Part shown: one piece after another, positions 17,205 through 25,888 of the stretch
Position numbering within the stretch: the first letter of the stretch is position 1
Layout of the letters: each line of letters opens with the position of its first letter
Assembly: GCF_030852425.1 (NCBI RefSeq)
Contig: NZ_NSDM01000024.1
Location: forward strand, 16,385 to 80,384
Length of the DNA stretch: 64,000 nt
DNA from: Saccharothrix longispora
GTDB taxonomy: Bacteria > Actinomycetota > Actinomycetes > Mycobacteriales > Pseudonocardiaceae
Reading direction: 5' to 3'
Program-made: the position numbers and the translations under genes
Notes under the pieces: generated by a model
Told to the model about the DNA's origin: nothing
The model's database searches: none
Seen by the model: the letters and a program-made list of their open reading frames with translations, nothing else

Positions 17205-17846
17205 TCACACTCCGTGATCGCGTGCCGTGATCCCTGCTCCACGTGGGGTGAACGCGAACCCGTCGGGGAAGCCGGCGCCGCCCAGCCGGGCCGCGAGCAC
17301 CGCGGGTTCCGGCAGGTCGGGTTCCTCGCGCAGGTGGAACAGCACCGGCGGCCGGGCGCGGTCGGCGGCCCCGTAGAGCAGGGTCCCGGGGTGACGGGGC
17401 TTCGTGCCGCCGAGCAGCGCGGTCGGCGTCCCGAACCGGTCGAGCACCTCGTCGCGCGCCCGGTCTCGGGCGCACCACTCGTGCGCCGAGGCGAGCAGCC
17501 GGTCGTGCTCGTCCCGGTCGAGGAGCCGGTCGGGGACCAGGAAGCCGTGCCGGTGCGCGAACTCCGCGTACACCGAGGCGACCACGTCGTCGTCCGCCCG
17601 GCCCAGCACGGCGTGCACGCCGCCCCTGACGCCCGCGCCGTTGGCCGCGCGCCGCTCGACCAGTTCCGCGCGGAACGCGGCCCACGCCGCGCCGAGCCCG
17701 TGGGCGAACGCGGCGGCGTCCAGGCAGAGCAGGAGGCCGATCTCACCACCGTGCGCGACCGGGCGCCGCAGCGCGTCGTTCGCCCGGTCGAGCAGGTGCG
17801 CGCGGATCTCGTCGGCGGTGGGTCGGGTCACGGGGACATCCAACAT
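17205..17846 (-). CDS. hypothetical protein, about 213 residues
   Basis: A soluble protein I do not recognise. It is mostly alpha-helical by composition, with a conserved-looking TADEIRAHLLDRANDALRRP start, a long Ala/Arg-rich helix AAAFAHGLGAAWAAFRAELVERR and a C-terminal AGFPDGFAFTPRG. The start is set at the ATG at 17846; a GTG at 17831 with a weak GGA upstream is equally plausible. Third codon positions are strongly GC, so coding is secure. It lies between the flavin oxidoreductase and the synthetase operon on the same strand. Confidence 0.65.
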   Translation of the reverse strand: MLDVPVTRPTADEIRAHLLDRANDALRRPVAHGGEIGLLLCLDAAAFAHGLGAAWAAFRAELVERRAANGAGVRGGVHAVLGRADDDVVASVYAEFAHRHGFLVPDRLLDRDEHDRLLASAHEWCARDRARDEVLDRFGTPTALLGGTKPRHPGTLLYGAADRARPPVLFHLREEPDLPEPAVLAARLGGAGFPDGFAFTPRGAGITARDHGV

Positions 17847-17872
17847 CGCGCCGGGCACCGCGCCCGCGCGAC

Positions 17873-18913
17873 CTAGCGACCCGACCCGAGCGCGGCGTCC
17901 ACCAGGGGCTTGACCTCGGTGCCGAGCAGTTCGATCGCCTCCATGACCAGCTTGTGCGGCACGCCGGCCCAGTCCATCTGCATCGCGTACCGGTCGGCGT
18001 CGACCAGGCCGCCCACCGAGATCAGCCGTTCCGCGACCTCCTGCGGGCTGCCCGCGAAGATCGACGTCGCGCCCTCGGTCCACGCGTCGTAGTCCGCCCG
18101 CGAGGGCACCGACCAGCCGCGCGCCTTCGCGCCGTACTTCATGGTCTCCAGCCAGTACGGGTAGAACGCGTTCTTGGCGTCCTGCGAGTTGCGGGCGATC
18201 AGGCCGATGGCGCTCATCGTCACGTGCAGGTCCTCGGGGCGCTGCCCGCCCGCCTCGCCCGCGCGCCGGTACAGGTCGACCAGCGGGGCGAAGCGCTCCG
18301 GCTCGCCGCCGATGACCGCGTAGACCACGGGCAGGCCGAGCAGGCCCGCGCGGATCGAGGACTCCGGGTTGCCGCCGGTGCCCACCGAGATCCGCAGGTG
18401 CTCGCCGTAGGGGCGCGGGTGGACGCGGGCGTTCTCCAGCGGCGCGCGGAACTTGCCCGACCAGGTGATCGGGTCCTCCCGGTCCAGGCGCAGCAGCAGC
18501 GCCAGCTTCTCCTCGTACAGCTCGTCGTAGTCCTCCAGGTTCGCGCCGAACAGCGGGAACGACTCGGTGAACGAGCCCCGCCCCGCGAGCAGCTCCGCGC
18601 GTCCCCGGCTGAGCTGGTCGAGCGTGGTGAACTGCTGGTAGACGCGCACCGGGTCCTCGGTGCTGAGCACGGTGACCGCGCTGCTGAGCGTGATGCGCTC
18701 GGTCACGCCCGCGGCGGCGGCGAGCACCGTGCCGGGGTTGGAGATCGAGTACTGCGGCAGGTGGTGCTCGCCCAGGCCGTAGAAGCCGAGCCCCAGCTGG
18801 TCGGCGAGCCTGATCCGCTCCAGGCTCTGGGCCAGCGCGTCGGCGACGGAGACCTGCTCGCCCGTGACGGGGTCGGGGTGCCGGTCGCCGAAGCTGTAGA
18901 CCCCGAGCTGCAT
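17873..18913 (-). CDS. LLM-class flavin-dependent oxidoreductase
   Basis: A bacterial-luciferase-like TIM-barrel oxidoreductase using FMN or F420, about 346 residues. Family features are the opening LGVYSFGDRH, GLGEHHLPQYSISNP, the SSAVTVLSTEDPVRVYQQFTTLD segment and GRGSFTESFPLFG. The start is placed at the ATG at 18913; a GTG at 18928 would extend into the repeat used as operator. It diverges from a MarR gene, a frequent pairing in which the MarR protein represses both. Substrate unknown; such enzymes often act on xenobiotics or quinone-like compounds. Confidence 0.88.
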   Translation of the reverse strand: MQLGVYSFGDRHPDPVTGEQVSVADALAQSLERIRLADQLGLGFYGLGEHHLPQYSISNPGTVLAAAAGVTERITLSSAVTVLSTEDPVRVYQQFTTLDQLSRGRAELLAGRGSFTESFPLFGANLEDYDELYEEKLALLLRLDREDPITWSGKFRAPLENARVHPRPYGEHLRISVGTGGNPESSIRAGLLGLPVVYAVIGGEPERFAPLVDLYRRAGEAGGQRPEDLHVTMSAIGLIARNSQDAKNAFYPYWLETMKYGAKARGWSVPSRADYDAWTEGATSIFAGSPQEVAERLISVGGLVDADRYAMQMDWAGVPHKLVMEAIELLGTEVKPLVDAALGSGR

Positions 18914-18923
18914 ACCTTTTGTG

Positions 18924-18965
18924 GACACGTCAACAAGCTAGCGCGTCATTGATGACACGTCAACA
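18924..18965. promoter_or_regulatory. tandem MarR operator between divergent genes
   Basis: The 12-bp sequence GACACGTCAACA occurs twice, at 18924 and 18954, exactly 30 bp (about three helical turns) apart. Between them, GTCAT-TG-ATGAC forms an inverted repeat at 18945-18956, and CAAGCTAGC / GCTAGCTTG flank the second copy. The arrangement sits between the LLM oxidoreductase and the marR start and fits cooperative binding by a MarR dimer pair. Confidence 0.6.
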
Positions 18966-18983
18966 TCTTGCTAGCTTGGGTGG

Positions 18984-19445
18984 ATGGTCGAACCACGGTG
19001 GCTGGGCGAACGGGAGGCCGCGGTGTGGCAGGCGTACCTGGCCGTGCAGCGTGAGCTGCGCAGCGCGCTGGAACGGCAGCTCGTGCGCGACTCGGGGTTG
19101 TCCGACGCCGACTACTCGCTGCTCGTGCCGCTCTCCGAGGCCGCGGACGGCGTGGTGCGCTCCCGCGAACTCGGCGTCCTGGTGGGCTGGGAGCGCAGCA
19201 GGCTGTCGCACCAGGTCGGCCGGATGGAGAAGCGCGGGCTGGTCGTGCGCGAGGAGTGCGCCGAGGACGCCCGCGGCTCGATGGTGCGGCTGACCCCCGC
19301 GGGGCGGGCCGCGATCGAGGCCGCCGCGCCGGGGCACGTCGAGGCGGTGCGCCGCTACCTGTTCGACGGTCTGTCCGCCGAGGAGGTCGACGTCCTCGAC
19401 CGGGTGTTCCACCGCGTCCTGGGCCGGATCGCCGACGACGCCTGA
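18984..19445 (+). CDS. MarR-family transcriptional regulator
   Basis: A 153-residue winged-helix regulator. The recognition helix is in GWERSRLSHQVGRMEKRGLV and the wing in CAEDARGSMVRLT, both typical of MarR. The ATG at 18984 follows the divergent operator region directly. It probably represses itself and the adjacent flavin oxidoreductase and is released by a small phenolic or electrophilic ligand; the ligand is not evident. Confidence 0.9.
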   Translation: MVEPRWLGEREAAVWQAYLAVQRELRSALERQLVRDSGLSDADYSLLVPLSEAADGVVRSRELGVLVGWERSRLSHQVGRMEKRGLVVREECAEDARGSMVRLTPAGRAAIEAAAPGHVEAVRRYLFDGLSAEEVDVLDRVFHRVLGRIADDA

Positions 19446-19477
19446 CCGCGGGGACGGTCCGGAACGGCTCGGAAAAA

Positions 19478-19500
19478 GGGGCCGCGCGTGGTGCGGCCCC
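19478..19500. terminator. hairpin downstream of marR
   Basis: An 8-bp stem GGGGCCGC / GCGGCCCC with a 7-base loop lies 33 bp after the marR stop. Read on the minus strand it is followed by five T residues, so it can also stop antisense transcription. Confidence 0.6.
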
Positions 19501-19513
19501 TCTCCGCCCCCCC

Positions 19514-19708
19514 GGGATACCGGTCGGCGGCGGTGGACCGCCCGTCCGCCCGGTCGCGTTCGGCCGTCGGGGAGCCGAACACCCTTCAGCATCGCCCGCG
19601 GGGGAGCGCGCCCGCATCGACAACCCTCCGTATCCGCTTCCGTATCCCCTGCGGGCAGGTGTACGACCGGCGCATCCGTACCCCCGCCGCCGGGGATACG
19701 GATACCGG
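19514..19708. promoter_or_regulatory. cluster of GGATACNG repeats upstream of a P450
   Basis: The 352-bp gap before the P450 has no gene but a set of related repeats: GGGATACCGG at 19514, CCGTATCC at 19628, CCGTATCCCC at 19640, and GGGGATACGG running into GGATACCGG at 19692-19708. The last two are inverse complements of the preceding pair. They look like multiple half-sites for one regulator of the P450 gene. Confidence 0.5.
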
Positions 19709-19797
19709 TGGATGCGCTCGTGGTGGCGAGGTCGCGACAGTGGACACCCACGTGGAAGACCCGACGCCGGCGTGGGCACCGTTCGCGAGGAGAAGAC

Positions 19798-21039
19798 GTG
19801 CAGCTGACCGCTGGGTTCGCACCGGACCGACAGGCCCTCGTCGGCGGCCCGCTGCGCGGCTGGCAGCACCACGCGCACGAGGACGCGCTGGCCCGCCTCG
19901 GCCCGGCGCACGCCGCCGAGCTGCCCAACGGCCTGGAGGTGCTGGTCACCACCGTGGGCCTGGAGGCCACCCGCTCCCTGCTCGGCGACGAGCGGCTGTC
20001 CAAGGACGCGGCAGGCCTGGTCGGCGCGATGCAGCAGCAGTTGGCCGCCAAGGGCAGGCCGACGGACCTGTCGCGGATCATCGGCCCGTCCATGCTCAAC
20101 ACCGACCCGCCGCACCACCGCAAGCTGCGCGCCCTGGTCTCGCAGGCGTTCACGCCGCGCCGGATCGAGCTGCTGCGCCCTGCCGTGGAGAAGACCGCGA
20201 ACGACCTCGTGGCGGCGCTGCCCCAGGACGCCGACCTGGTCGAGGCCCTGGCGTTCCCCCTGCCGCTGACGGTGATCTGCGACCTGCTCGGCGTCCCCGG
20301 GGAGGACCGCGCCCAGCTCAACCGCTGGACCGCGGCGATGATGACCGAGCGGCCCGAGCTGGTCGTCCCGGCCTCCGACGCCATGTTCGGCTACCTCGCG
20401 GGCCTGATCGAGTACAAGCGCGCTGAGCCCGACGACGCCCTGCTCAGCGCCCTCACCCAGGCCCGGGTCGACGGCGAGGGCCTGACCCCGGAGGAACTGC
20501 TCACCACCGCGATCCTGCTCGTCGTGGCGGGGCACGAGACCACCGGCGCGCTCATCGGCAACACCGTCGCCGCCCTGCTCGCCCTGCCCGGCGCGTGGCA
20601 GGCCCTCACCCCGGACACCGTCGCCGCCGTGGTCGAGGAGGCCGCCCGCTGGGACCCGCCGACCCGCGTCACCCCGCACTACCGGGTGACCGCCGACGTC
20701 GAGGTGCCGGGCGGCGTGCTCCCCGAGGGCGCGCTCGTGATGATCAACCTGGGGACCGCGGGTCGCGACCCGCTGACGCACGGTCCCACCGCGACCCGCT
20801 TCGACCCCACCCGCGTGCCGGTCACCGGCAACGCCGCCCTGGGGCACGCCTCCTTCGGCCACGGCATCCACTACTGCCTGGGCCACCACCTGGCCCGGAT
20901 CGAGGTCAGGGCGGCCATCACCGCCCTGCGCGCCCGCCACCCCGGCCTGAGCCTCGCGGCCGACGCGGCCGAACTGGTGCGCGACGACAAGGTCGTGCCG
21001 AACACCTTCGCCTCGATCCCCGTGCGGCTGGAGCCCTGA
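19798..21039 (+). CDS. cytochrome P450
   Basis: A 413-residue soluble haem monooxygenase of the bacterial CYP107/105-like type. The I-helix oxygen-activation motif is VVAGHETTG, the ExxR helix is EAAR in VVEEAARWDPP, and the haem-binding loop is FGHGIHYCLG with the axial cysteine. The start is GTG at 19798 with GAGGAGAAG upstream. No ferredoxin or reductase gene is beside it. The substrate is unknown; a biosynthetic or xenobiotic role is possible. Divided regulation by the repeat cluster upstream is likely. Confidence 0.93.
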   Translation: MQLTAGFAPDRQALVGGPLRGWQHHAHEDALARLGPAHAAELPNGLEVLVTTVGLEATRSLLGDERLSKDAAGLVGAMQQQLAAKGRPTDLSRIIGPSMLNTDPPHHRKLRALVSQAFTPRRIELLRPAVEKTANDLVAALPQDADLVEALAFPLPLTVICDLLGVPGEDRAQLNRWTAAMMTERPELVVPASDAMFGYLAGLIEYKRAEPDDALLSALTQARVDGEGLTPEELLTTAILLVVAGHETTGALIGNTVAALLALPGAWQALTPDTVAAVVEEAARWDPPTRVTPHYRVTADVEVPGGVLPEGALVMINLGTAGRDPLTHGPTATRFDPTRVPVTGNAALGHASFGHGIHYCLGHHLARIEVRAAITALRARHPGLSLAADAAELVRDDKVVPNTFASIPVRLEP

Positions 21040-21045
21040 CCCGAC

Positions 21046-21240
21046 ATGTCGGTACGACTGCGCGAACCGCACTCCCAGGTCCCCACGAGGCCGGCGGTCA
21101 AGGTGATGGGCTGGTACCGCTCCGTGCTGTCGAGCCTGCGGTCCGCCGACCCCGCCGCGTCGCGGGGCTCCCACCTGACCCGGGTGGTGGCCCTGGCCCG
21201 GGTGCGCCCCGACCCCACCCCCTGGACCCGGCCCCTCTAG
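21046..21240 (+). CDS. small hypothetical protein downstream of P450
   Basis: A 64-codon frame starting 6 bases after the P450 stop. About 95 percent of its third positions are G or C, which supports translation, but there is no clear ribosome-binding site and no recognised domain. The product is basic (VRPDPTPWTRPL at the end). Its TAG overlaps the stop of the convergent LuxR-type gene inside one CTAG. It could be a chance frame. Confidence 0.4.
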   Translation: MSVRLREPHSQVPTRPAVKVMGWYRSVLSSLRSADPAASRGSHLTRVVALARVRPDPTPWTRPL

Positions 21241-23543
21241 TCCGACTTCCCCGCCAGCAGCGTGATCAGCTGGTGCCGGTTGGCGATGTCGAGCTTGCGG
21301 TAGATGCGGGTCAGGTGGGTGTGGACGGTCGCGGGGGAGATGACCAGGCGGGACGCGACCTCCGGGTTGGACAGGCCGTCGCCGACCAGCCGGGCCACGT
21401 TCCACTCCGCCGGGGTCAGGCCGGCGGGGCGCGGCGAGGTCGGGACCTCGTCCTCGTCGTCGGCGTCGAGCACGGCGGCCAGGGCGTTCTCGACCGACTC
21501 GGCCCGTGACGAGTACGCGCGCCCGTAGGCGTCGTCGCCGAGCACCGCGCGGGCGCGTCGGACGGCCCGGGCGCTGTGCGCGGCGAACGGCACGAGGCCG
21601 TCGACGCGGACGCCGGTCACCCGGTGCAGCCCGTGGGCCAGACCGAGCATGCGGGCCGCCGCCTGCGCCTGGCCGGCCTTGGCGTGCGCCCAGCCCAGGC
21701 CCTCGATCGTCCACAGCGGACCCCACTTGTCGCGGATCGCGCGCTGCACCCGCAGACCCTCCCGCAGCACCTCCAGCGCGCGTTCCGGGTCGCCCCACCG
21801 GGTCTCGACCACGCCCCGGCACCAGTGCGCCCAGCTCAGCCCCCACGGCGCGCCGAGGCGCTCGCAGGAGGCGAAGAACTCCTCGGCCGCCGGTTCGGCC
21901 CGTTCCCGGGGGCTCAGCAGGACGAGGGACACGGTGAGCATGATGTGCGCGAGGTGCTCGTCCACCGCGAAGTCGGGGCCCAGGTCGCCGAACTCGGCGT
22001 GCGCCTGCCTCAGCAGGTCCGCGCCGGCGACCGAGCCCAGCGCGAGCACCGCGAACGCGCCCCGCACGAACGTCACGGCCGGCAGCGGCACGCCCACCGC
22101 CCGGGCCAGGGCCGTCGCCTCGTCGACGCGGCGGGCCACCTGCGAGCGCTCCACGCCCAGGCAGAGCGCGATCCAGGCGTCCAACGCGATGGCGCTGGCC
22201 CGCAGCGGGTCCGCGGCCGGCGGCACGGCGGCGAGGGCCCGGCCCAACCACAGCCGCTCCTCGGGTAATCGACCGGCGTAGGTGTACCAGCGGGTGCGCG
22301 CCAGGTCGACGCTCATCTGGAGGCCCGCGTGCGCGGTCGCCGGGTCGCCGATCAGGTCGGCCAGCACGACCCGGTGGTTGGCCATGTCGCGGTCCACCGC
22401 GTCGAGCAGCAGCGCCTCGTTGCGGCCGGTGAACGAGGCGGCCAGCCGGGCCGCCTCACCGCGGAAGTGCCGCCGGTGGCGCTCCCGCACCCCGGCGGCC
22501 TCCCCGGAGGCGCGCAGCCGGGCCGCGCCGTGCTGCCGCAGCGGTTCGAGCAGGTGGTAGCGGCTGCGGTCGGCCGACGGCAGGGCGATCGACTTGTCCA
22601 GCAGCCCGGCCAGCGCGTCGGCGACCTCGGTGGCGTCGAGCCCGTCGCCGGCGCACACCGCCTCGGCCGCGGGCAGGCTGAACCCGCCCTCGAACACCGA
22701 CAGCCTCGCCCACAGCAGCCGTTCGGCGGGCGTGCACTGGTCGTGGCTCCAGCCGATGAGCGCGCGCATGGTCCGGTGGTGCGGGACCGCCGTCGTGTCG
22801 TTCACGGTCAGCACGCGCATCACGTCGTCGAGCCGGTCGGCCAGCAGCTCCACCGGCATCGACCGCATCCGCACGACGGCCTGCTCGACGGCCAGCGGGA
22901 TGCCCGCGACCCGCCGCAGCACGCGCACGACGTGCGGCCAGTTGTCCTCGGTGATCCGCCAGCCGGGCACGCTCGCCGCGGCGCGGTCCACCAGCAGCGC
23001 CACCGACTCGTGCGCCAGGTCCAGGGGCGCGTCCTCGGCGGGCACGTCCAGCGGCGGAACCATCACCAGCACCTCGCCGGGCACGCGCAGCCGGGCGCGG
23101 CTGGTGGTCAGCACGCGCACGCCGGGCGCCGCGCCGAGCACCTCCCGCACCAGGTGCCCGACCGGCTCGACCAGGTGCTCGCAGTTGTCCAGCACCAGCA
23201 GCATCCGGCGCGGTGCGAGGTACTCGACCAGCGTCTCCAGCGGGGTGGTCGTCGCCTGGTCCGGCACGCCCACCGCGCTGAGCACGACCTGTGCCAGCAG
23301 TTCCGGGTCGCCGCCGCGCGCGGGCGCCAGCTCGACCACGCGCACGCCGTCGTCGTAGGCGCGCTGCACCTGCGCGGCCAGCTCCAGCGCCAGGCGGGTC
23401 TTGCCGCCGCCGCCCACGCCGGTGAGCGTGATCAGCGGTGCGGTGCCGATCCTCCGGCGCAGCTCGGCGAGCAGGTCCTTGCGCCCCACGAACGAGCTCA
23501 GCGCACGCGGCACGCCTCCGGTCCCGGGTCCCCGCTCGGTCAT
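21237..23543 (-). CDS. NB-ARC-like ATPase regulator with C-terminal LuxR HTH
   Basis: A 768-residue transcription factor. Residues ~10-340 form a STAND/AAA-type ATPase with Walker A TGVGGGGKTRLA, Walker B MLLVLDNCEHL and VLTTSRARL. A helical, TPR-like middle section (~350-690) likely senses a partner. The last ~60 residues are a LuxR/GerE helix-turn-helix: LTPAEWNVARLVGDGLSNPEVASRL, read in two parts, then VHTHLTRIYRKL. The start is ATG 23543. Such proteins act as ATP-dependent switches, often for secondary metabolism. It is convergent with the P450, but whether it controls the P450 is unknown. Confidence 0.9.
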   Translation of the reverse strand: MTERGPGTGGVPRALSSFVGRKDLLAELRRRIGTAPLITLTGVGGGGKTRLALELAAQVQRAYDDGVRVVELAPARGGDPELLAQVVLSAVGVPDQATTTPLETLVEYLAPRRMLLVLDNCEHLVEPVGHLVREVLGAAPGVRVLTTSRARLRVPGEVLVMVPPLDVPAEDAPLDLAHESVALLVDRAAASVPGWRITEDNWPHVVRVLRRVAGIPLAVEQAVVRMRSMPVELLADRLDDVMRVLTVNDTTAVPHHRTMRALIGWSHDQCTPAERLLWARLSVFEGGFSLPAAEAVCAGDGLDATEVADALAGLLDKSIALPSADRSRYHLLEPLRQHGAARLRASGEAAGVRERHRRHFRGEAARLAASFTGRNEALLLDAVDRDMANHRVVLADLIGDPATAHAGLQMSVDLARTRWYTYAGRLPEERLWLGRALAAVPPAADPLRASAIALDAWIALCLGVERSQVARRVDEATALARAVGVPLPAVTFVRGAFAVLALGSVAGADLLRQAHAEFGDLGPDFAVDEHLAHIMLTVSLVLLSPRERAEPAAEEFFASCERLGAPWGLSWAHWCRGVVETRWGDPERALEVLREGLRVQRAIRDKWGPLWTIEGLGWAHAKAGQAQAAARMLGLAHGLHRVTGVRVDGLVPFAAHSARAVRRARAVLGDDAYGRAYSSRAESVENALAAVLDADDEDEVPTSPRPAGLTPAEWNVARLVGDGLSNPEVASRLVISPATVHTHLTRIYRKLDIANRHQLITLLAGKSD

Positions 23544-23686
23544 CCGGACACCGTACGACACCCGTGCGTCCTCGTCCCGTGAGATCGGCGAAACAGGTCG
23601 CACCGCGAACCCTTGCACGACTTGGTGGAGACGACCCCTGGTCGGCCCGTTCGCACCGCCCCGATCCCACCCTTGCCCTGCAAAGA

Positions 23687-23704
23687 TTGCACATCCTTGT
23701 GCAA
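23687..23704. promoter_or_regulatory. palindrome upstream of the ATPase-LuxR gene
   Basis: TTGCACA and TGTGCAA form a perfect 7-bp inverted repeat around TCCT, about 145 bp upstream of the LuxR-type start in a 226-bp gap without genes. Its spacing suits a dimeric repressor site. The regulator is unknown. Confidence 0.4.
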
Positions 23705-23769
23705 CGTGGCGCGATGGTGCGAGCGGGATCGCGACGGTGGACGGCGGTGGTGGCCGCCCCGGCCCCCGC

Positions 23770-24777
23770 TCAGGCCCAGGCCAGCACCGACTCCACCTCG
23801 GCGTCCAGCTCGGACACCGGGATGTGGCCGAACTGCTCGACCACGATCCGCCCGTCGCGCCGCCGCCACGAGCCGCGCACCCGGCCGTCGACCACGACGT
23901 GCGGCACGGGACCGCCGCCACCGGGCCGCACGAACGGCTCGTCGGCCGGGTCGAGCAGCAGGCCGCGGTCGCGGTAGCCGAGCAGGAAGGTGTCGAACGG
24001 CCCGAGCAGGCGCACCACGCCGTCGAGGTCGGGCGCGTCGGCGGTCGGCAGCTGCCAGCCGTGCTCGCCCTCGACGAGCTCGTCCACGGGGAACCCCCGG
24101 GCCGCCTCGGCGGCGGGCAGCCCGCTCCAGGCGGTGAAGTCCTCGACCGTGGCCGGGCCGTGGGCGCGCAGGTAGCGGCGGACCAGCTCGGCCACGCCGT
24201 GCCGCGCGTCGCGGCCCTCGCGCCCGTCGCCGAACCCGTCCCCGGAACCGTCGCCGACGAGGCGGTAGGTGCCCTCGCCCGCGCACACCACGCCCCGGTT
24301 CGCGGCGTAGGCGAGCAGGTACGCGGGCGCCTCGGTGGTCGGGTCGAGCACCACGCCGACCTCGGCCAGCCTCCGGACCACCTCGTGCCGGGGCACGGGT
24401 TCGACGAGCACCTCGCGCAGCCCGTCGAGGGCCCGCGCGCACAGCTCGTCGTCCAACCCCAGCTCCAGCCTGCGGCGACGGGTGCGGGCCACGTTCACCG
24501 GGCCGAGCAGCGCGACGAGCGGGCCCGCGTCCTCGCGACGCAGCAGGTGCACGGCGCCGCGCATGGCGCAGGTGCGCACCACGGCACCGCCGGCGAGGGC
24601 CGCGCGCAGGTCGGCCGGTGCGACGCCGGTGGTGCGGGCGCGCACGGCCAGCCCGGCGGCGGTGGTGTCCTGCGCCTGCACGGCCAGCACGTCGCGCAGC
24701 AGCTCGTCGAGCGACCGGGCGGGGGTCGTCAGGCGCTGCGCCCGCATCCGCAGCGCCCTGGTCCTCGCGGCGGTCAC
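23770..24777 (-). CDS. winged-helix DNA-binding protein, AlkZ/YcaQ-like
   Basis: A 335-residue member of the tandem winged-helix family that includes AlkZ and YcaQ DNA glycosylases. The catalytic-type QxQ motif is present as QAQD near residue 34, followed by CAMRGAVHLLRREDA and, at the C-terminus, FDTFLLGYRDR and the GSWRRRDGRIVVEQF segment. Members of this broader family remove alkylated bases or unhook crosslinks, but many remain uncharacterised. The GTG start at 24777 overlaps the stop of the LacI gene as GTGA, an odd coupling of a repair-type enzyme to a sugar regulator. Confidence 0.75.
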   Translation of the reverse strand: MTAARTRALRMRAQRLTTPARSLDELLRDVLAVQAQDTTAAGLAVRARTTGVAPADLRAALAGGAVVRTCAMRGAVHLLRREDAGPLVALLGPVNVARTRRRRLELGLDDELCARALDGLREVLVEPVPRHEVVRRLAEVGVVLDPTTEAPAYLLAYAANRGVVCAGEGTYRLVGDGSGDGFGDGREGRDARHGVAELVRRYLRAHGPATVEDFTAWSGLPAAEAARGFPVDELVEGEHGWQLPTADAPDLDGVVRLLGPFDTFLLGYRDRGLLLDPADEPFVRPGGGGPVPHVVVDGRVRGSWRRRDGRIVVEQFGHIPVSELDAEVESVLAWA

Positions 24778-25814
24778 CTCGGCCCCGCGCCCGTGGACCC
24801 GCGCACCACCAGTTCGGGCAGGAACACGAACTCGGCGTGCGTGGACGGCGGGGAGCCGCCCCGCGTGCCGCCGATCCCCTCCGGCAGCGCGTGCACCGCG
24901 GCCCGGCCCATCGCCTCCACGGACCGGCGCGGCGTGGTCAGCGGCGGGTCGGCGAACACGATCAGCGGCGAGTCGTCGAAGCCGACCACCGACACGTCCC
25001 GCGGCACGGACAGCCCGCGTCGCCGCGCCGCGCGGATCGCGCCGAACGCCATCAGGTCGCTGCCGCACACGACGGCCGTGCACCCCTGGTCCAGCAGCGC
25101 CGAGGCCGCCGACTGCCCGCCCTCCACGGTGAACAGCGAGTGCTGGACCAGGGCCTCGGCCTCCTCGGCCGTGCGGTGCAGGATCGTGCGCACGGCCCGC
25201 ACGAACCCCTCGGTCCTGCACAGCACCGGCGTGAACCGGCGCGGCCCGACCGCGAGCCCGATGCGCTCGTGCCCCGGCTCCACCAGGTGCGACACGGCCA
25301 ACCGCAGCGCGGCCCGGTCGTCGGTCGACATGAAGGGGGCCGCGACCTCCTCGGTGCAGCCGTTGATCATGACGAACGGGATGCCGCGCCCGGCGAGCCT
25401 GGTGGACCGACCGGTGTCGGCGGTGGAGTCGGCGTGCAGCCCCGAGACGAACACGATCCCGGCCACGCCCCGCTCCACCGGCACCTCCGTCAGCTGGTCC
25501 CCGGTGGACCCGCCGGGCGTCCGGGTGCACAGCAGCGGCGTGTACCCGGCGCCGGTGAGCACCTGCTCCACCACCTGCGCCGGCGCGGGGAAGATCGGGT
25601 TGCCCAGCTCGGGCGTGATCAGCCCGATCGACCCGGCGCTGCGCTGCCGCAGGCGGGGCGGCCGCTCGTAGCCGAGCAGGTCCACGGCCGCCCCGACGGC
25701 CTGCCGCGTGGTCGCCGAGACGCCGGCCTTGCCGTTGAAGACCCGGCTGACCGTGGCCTCGCCGACCCCGGCCTGCGCGGCGATGTCGCTGAGCCGGGCG
25801 GTCGCCCCGTCCAT
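24774..25814 (-). CDS. LacI-family transcriptional regulator
   Basis: A 346-residue repressor. The N-terminal helix-turn-helix ARLSDIAAQAGVGEATVSRV is followed by the hinge region and a periplasmic-binding-protein-like effector domain (GLITPELGNPIF; VVCGSDLMAFGAI; VVGFDDSPL). The start is ATG 25814 with GGAGAGGA upstream. It follows a PfkB kinase by 75 bp on the same strand, and the gap contains an inverted repeat that could be its own operator. The effector is probably the sugar handled by the kinase. Confidence 0.93.
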   Translation of the reverse strand: MDGATARLSDIAAQAGVGEATVSRVFNGKAGVSATTRQAVGAAVDLLGYERPPRLRQRSAGSIGLITPELGNPIFPAPAQVVEQVLTGAGYTPLLCTRTPGGSTGDQLTEVPVERGVAGIVFVSGLHADSTADTGRSTRLAGRGIPFVMINGCTEEVAAPFMSTDDRAALRLAVSHLVEPGHERIGLAVGPRRFTPVLCRTEGFVRAVRTILHRTAEEAEALVQHSLFTVEGGQSAASALLDQGCTAVVCGSDLMAFGAIRAARRRGLSVPRDVSVVGFDDSPLIVFADPPLTTPRRSVEAMGRAAVHALPEGIGGTRGGSPPSTHAEFVFLPELVVRGSTGAGPR

Positions 25815-25851
25815 GTACGTCCTCTCCGTCGCGGTACGCAGAGGAAAGACC

Positions 25852-25870
25852 TTGCAAAGGCTTTCAGCAA
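25852..25870. promoter_or_regulatory. candidate autoregulatory LacI operator
   Basis: TTGCAAAG-G-CTTTCAGCAA is an imperfect inverted repeat in the 75-bp gap between the kinase and the LacI gene. It differs from the TGAANCGNTTCA sites of the rhamnogalacturonan locus, so this LacI protein is probably not that locus repressor. Confidence 0.4.
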
Positions 25871-25888
25871 GTCCTTGACAGTCGCCGG

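Noticed and set aside
24774..25814. Assigning this LacI protein as the regulator of the rhamnogalacturonan locus
   Set aside because: The candidate site next to its own gene (TTGCAAAG..CTTTCAGCAA) differs from TGAANCGNTTCA, and it lies 20 kb away beside a kinase.
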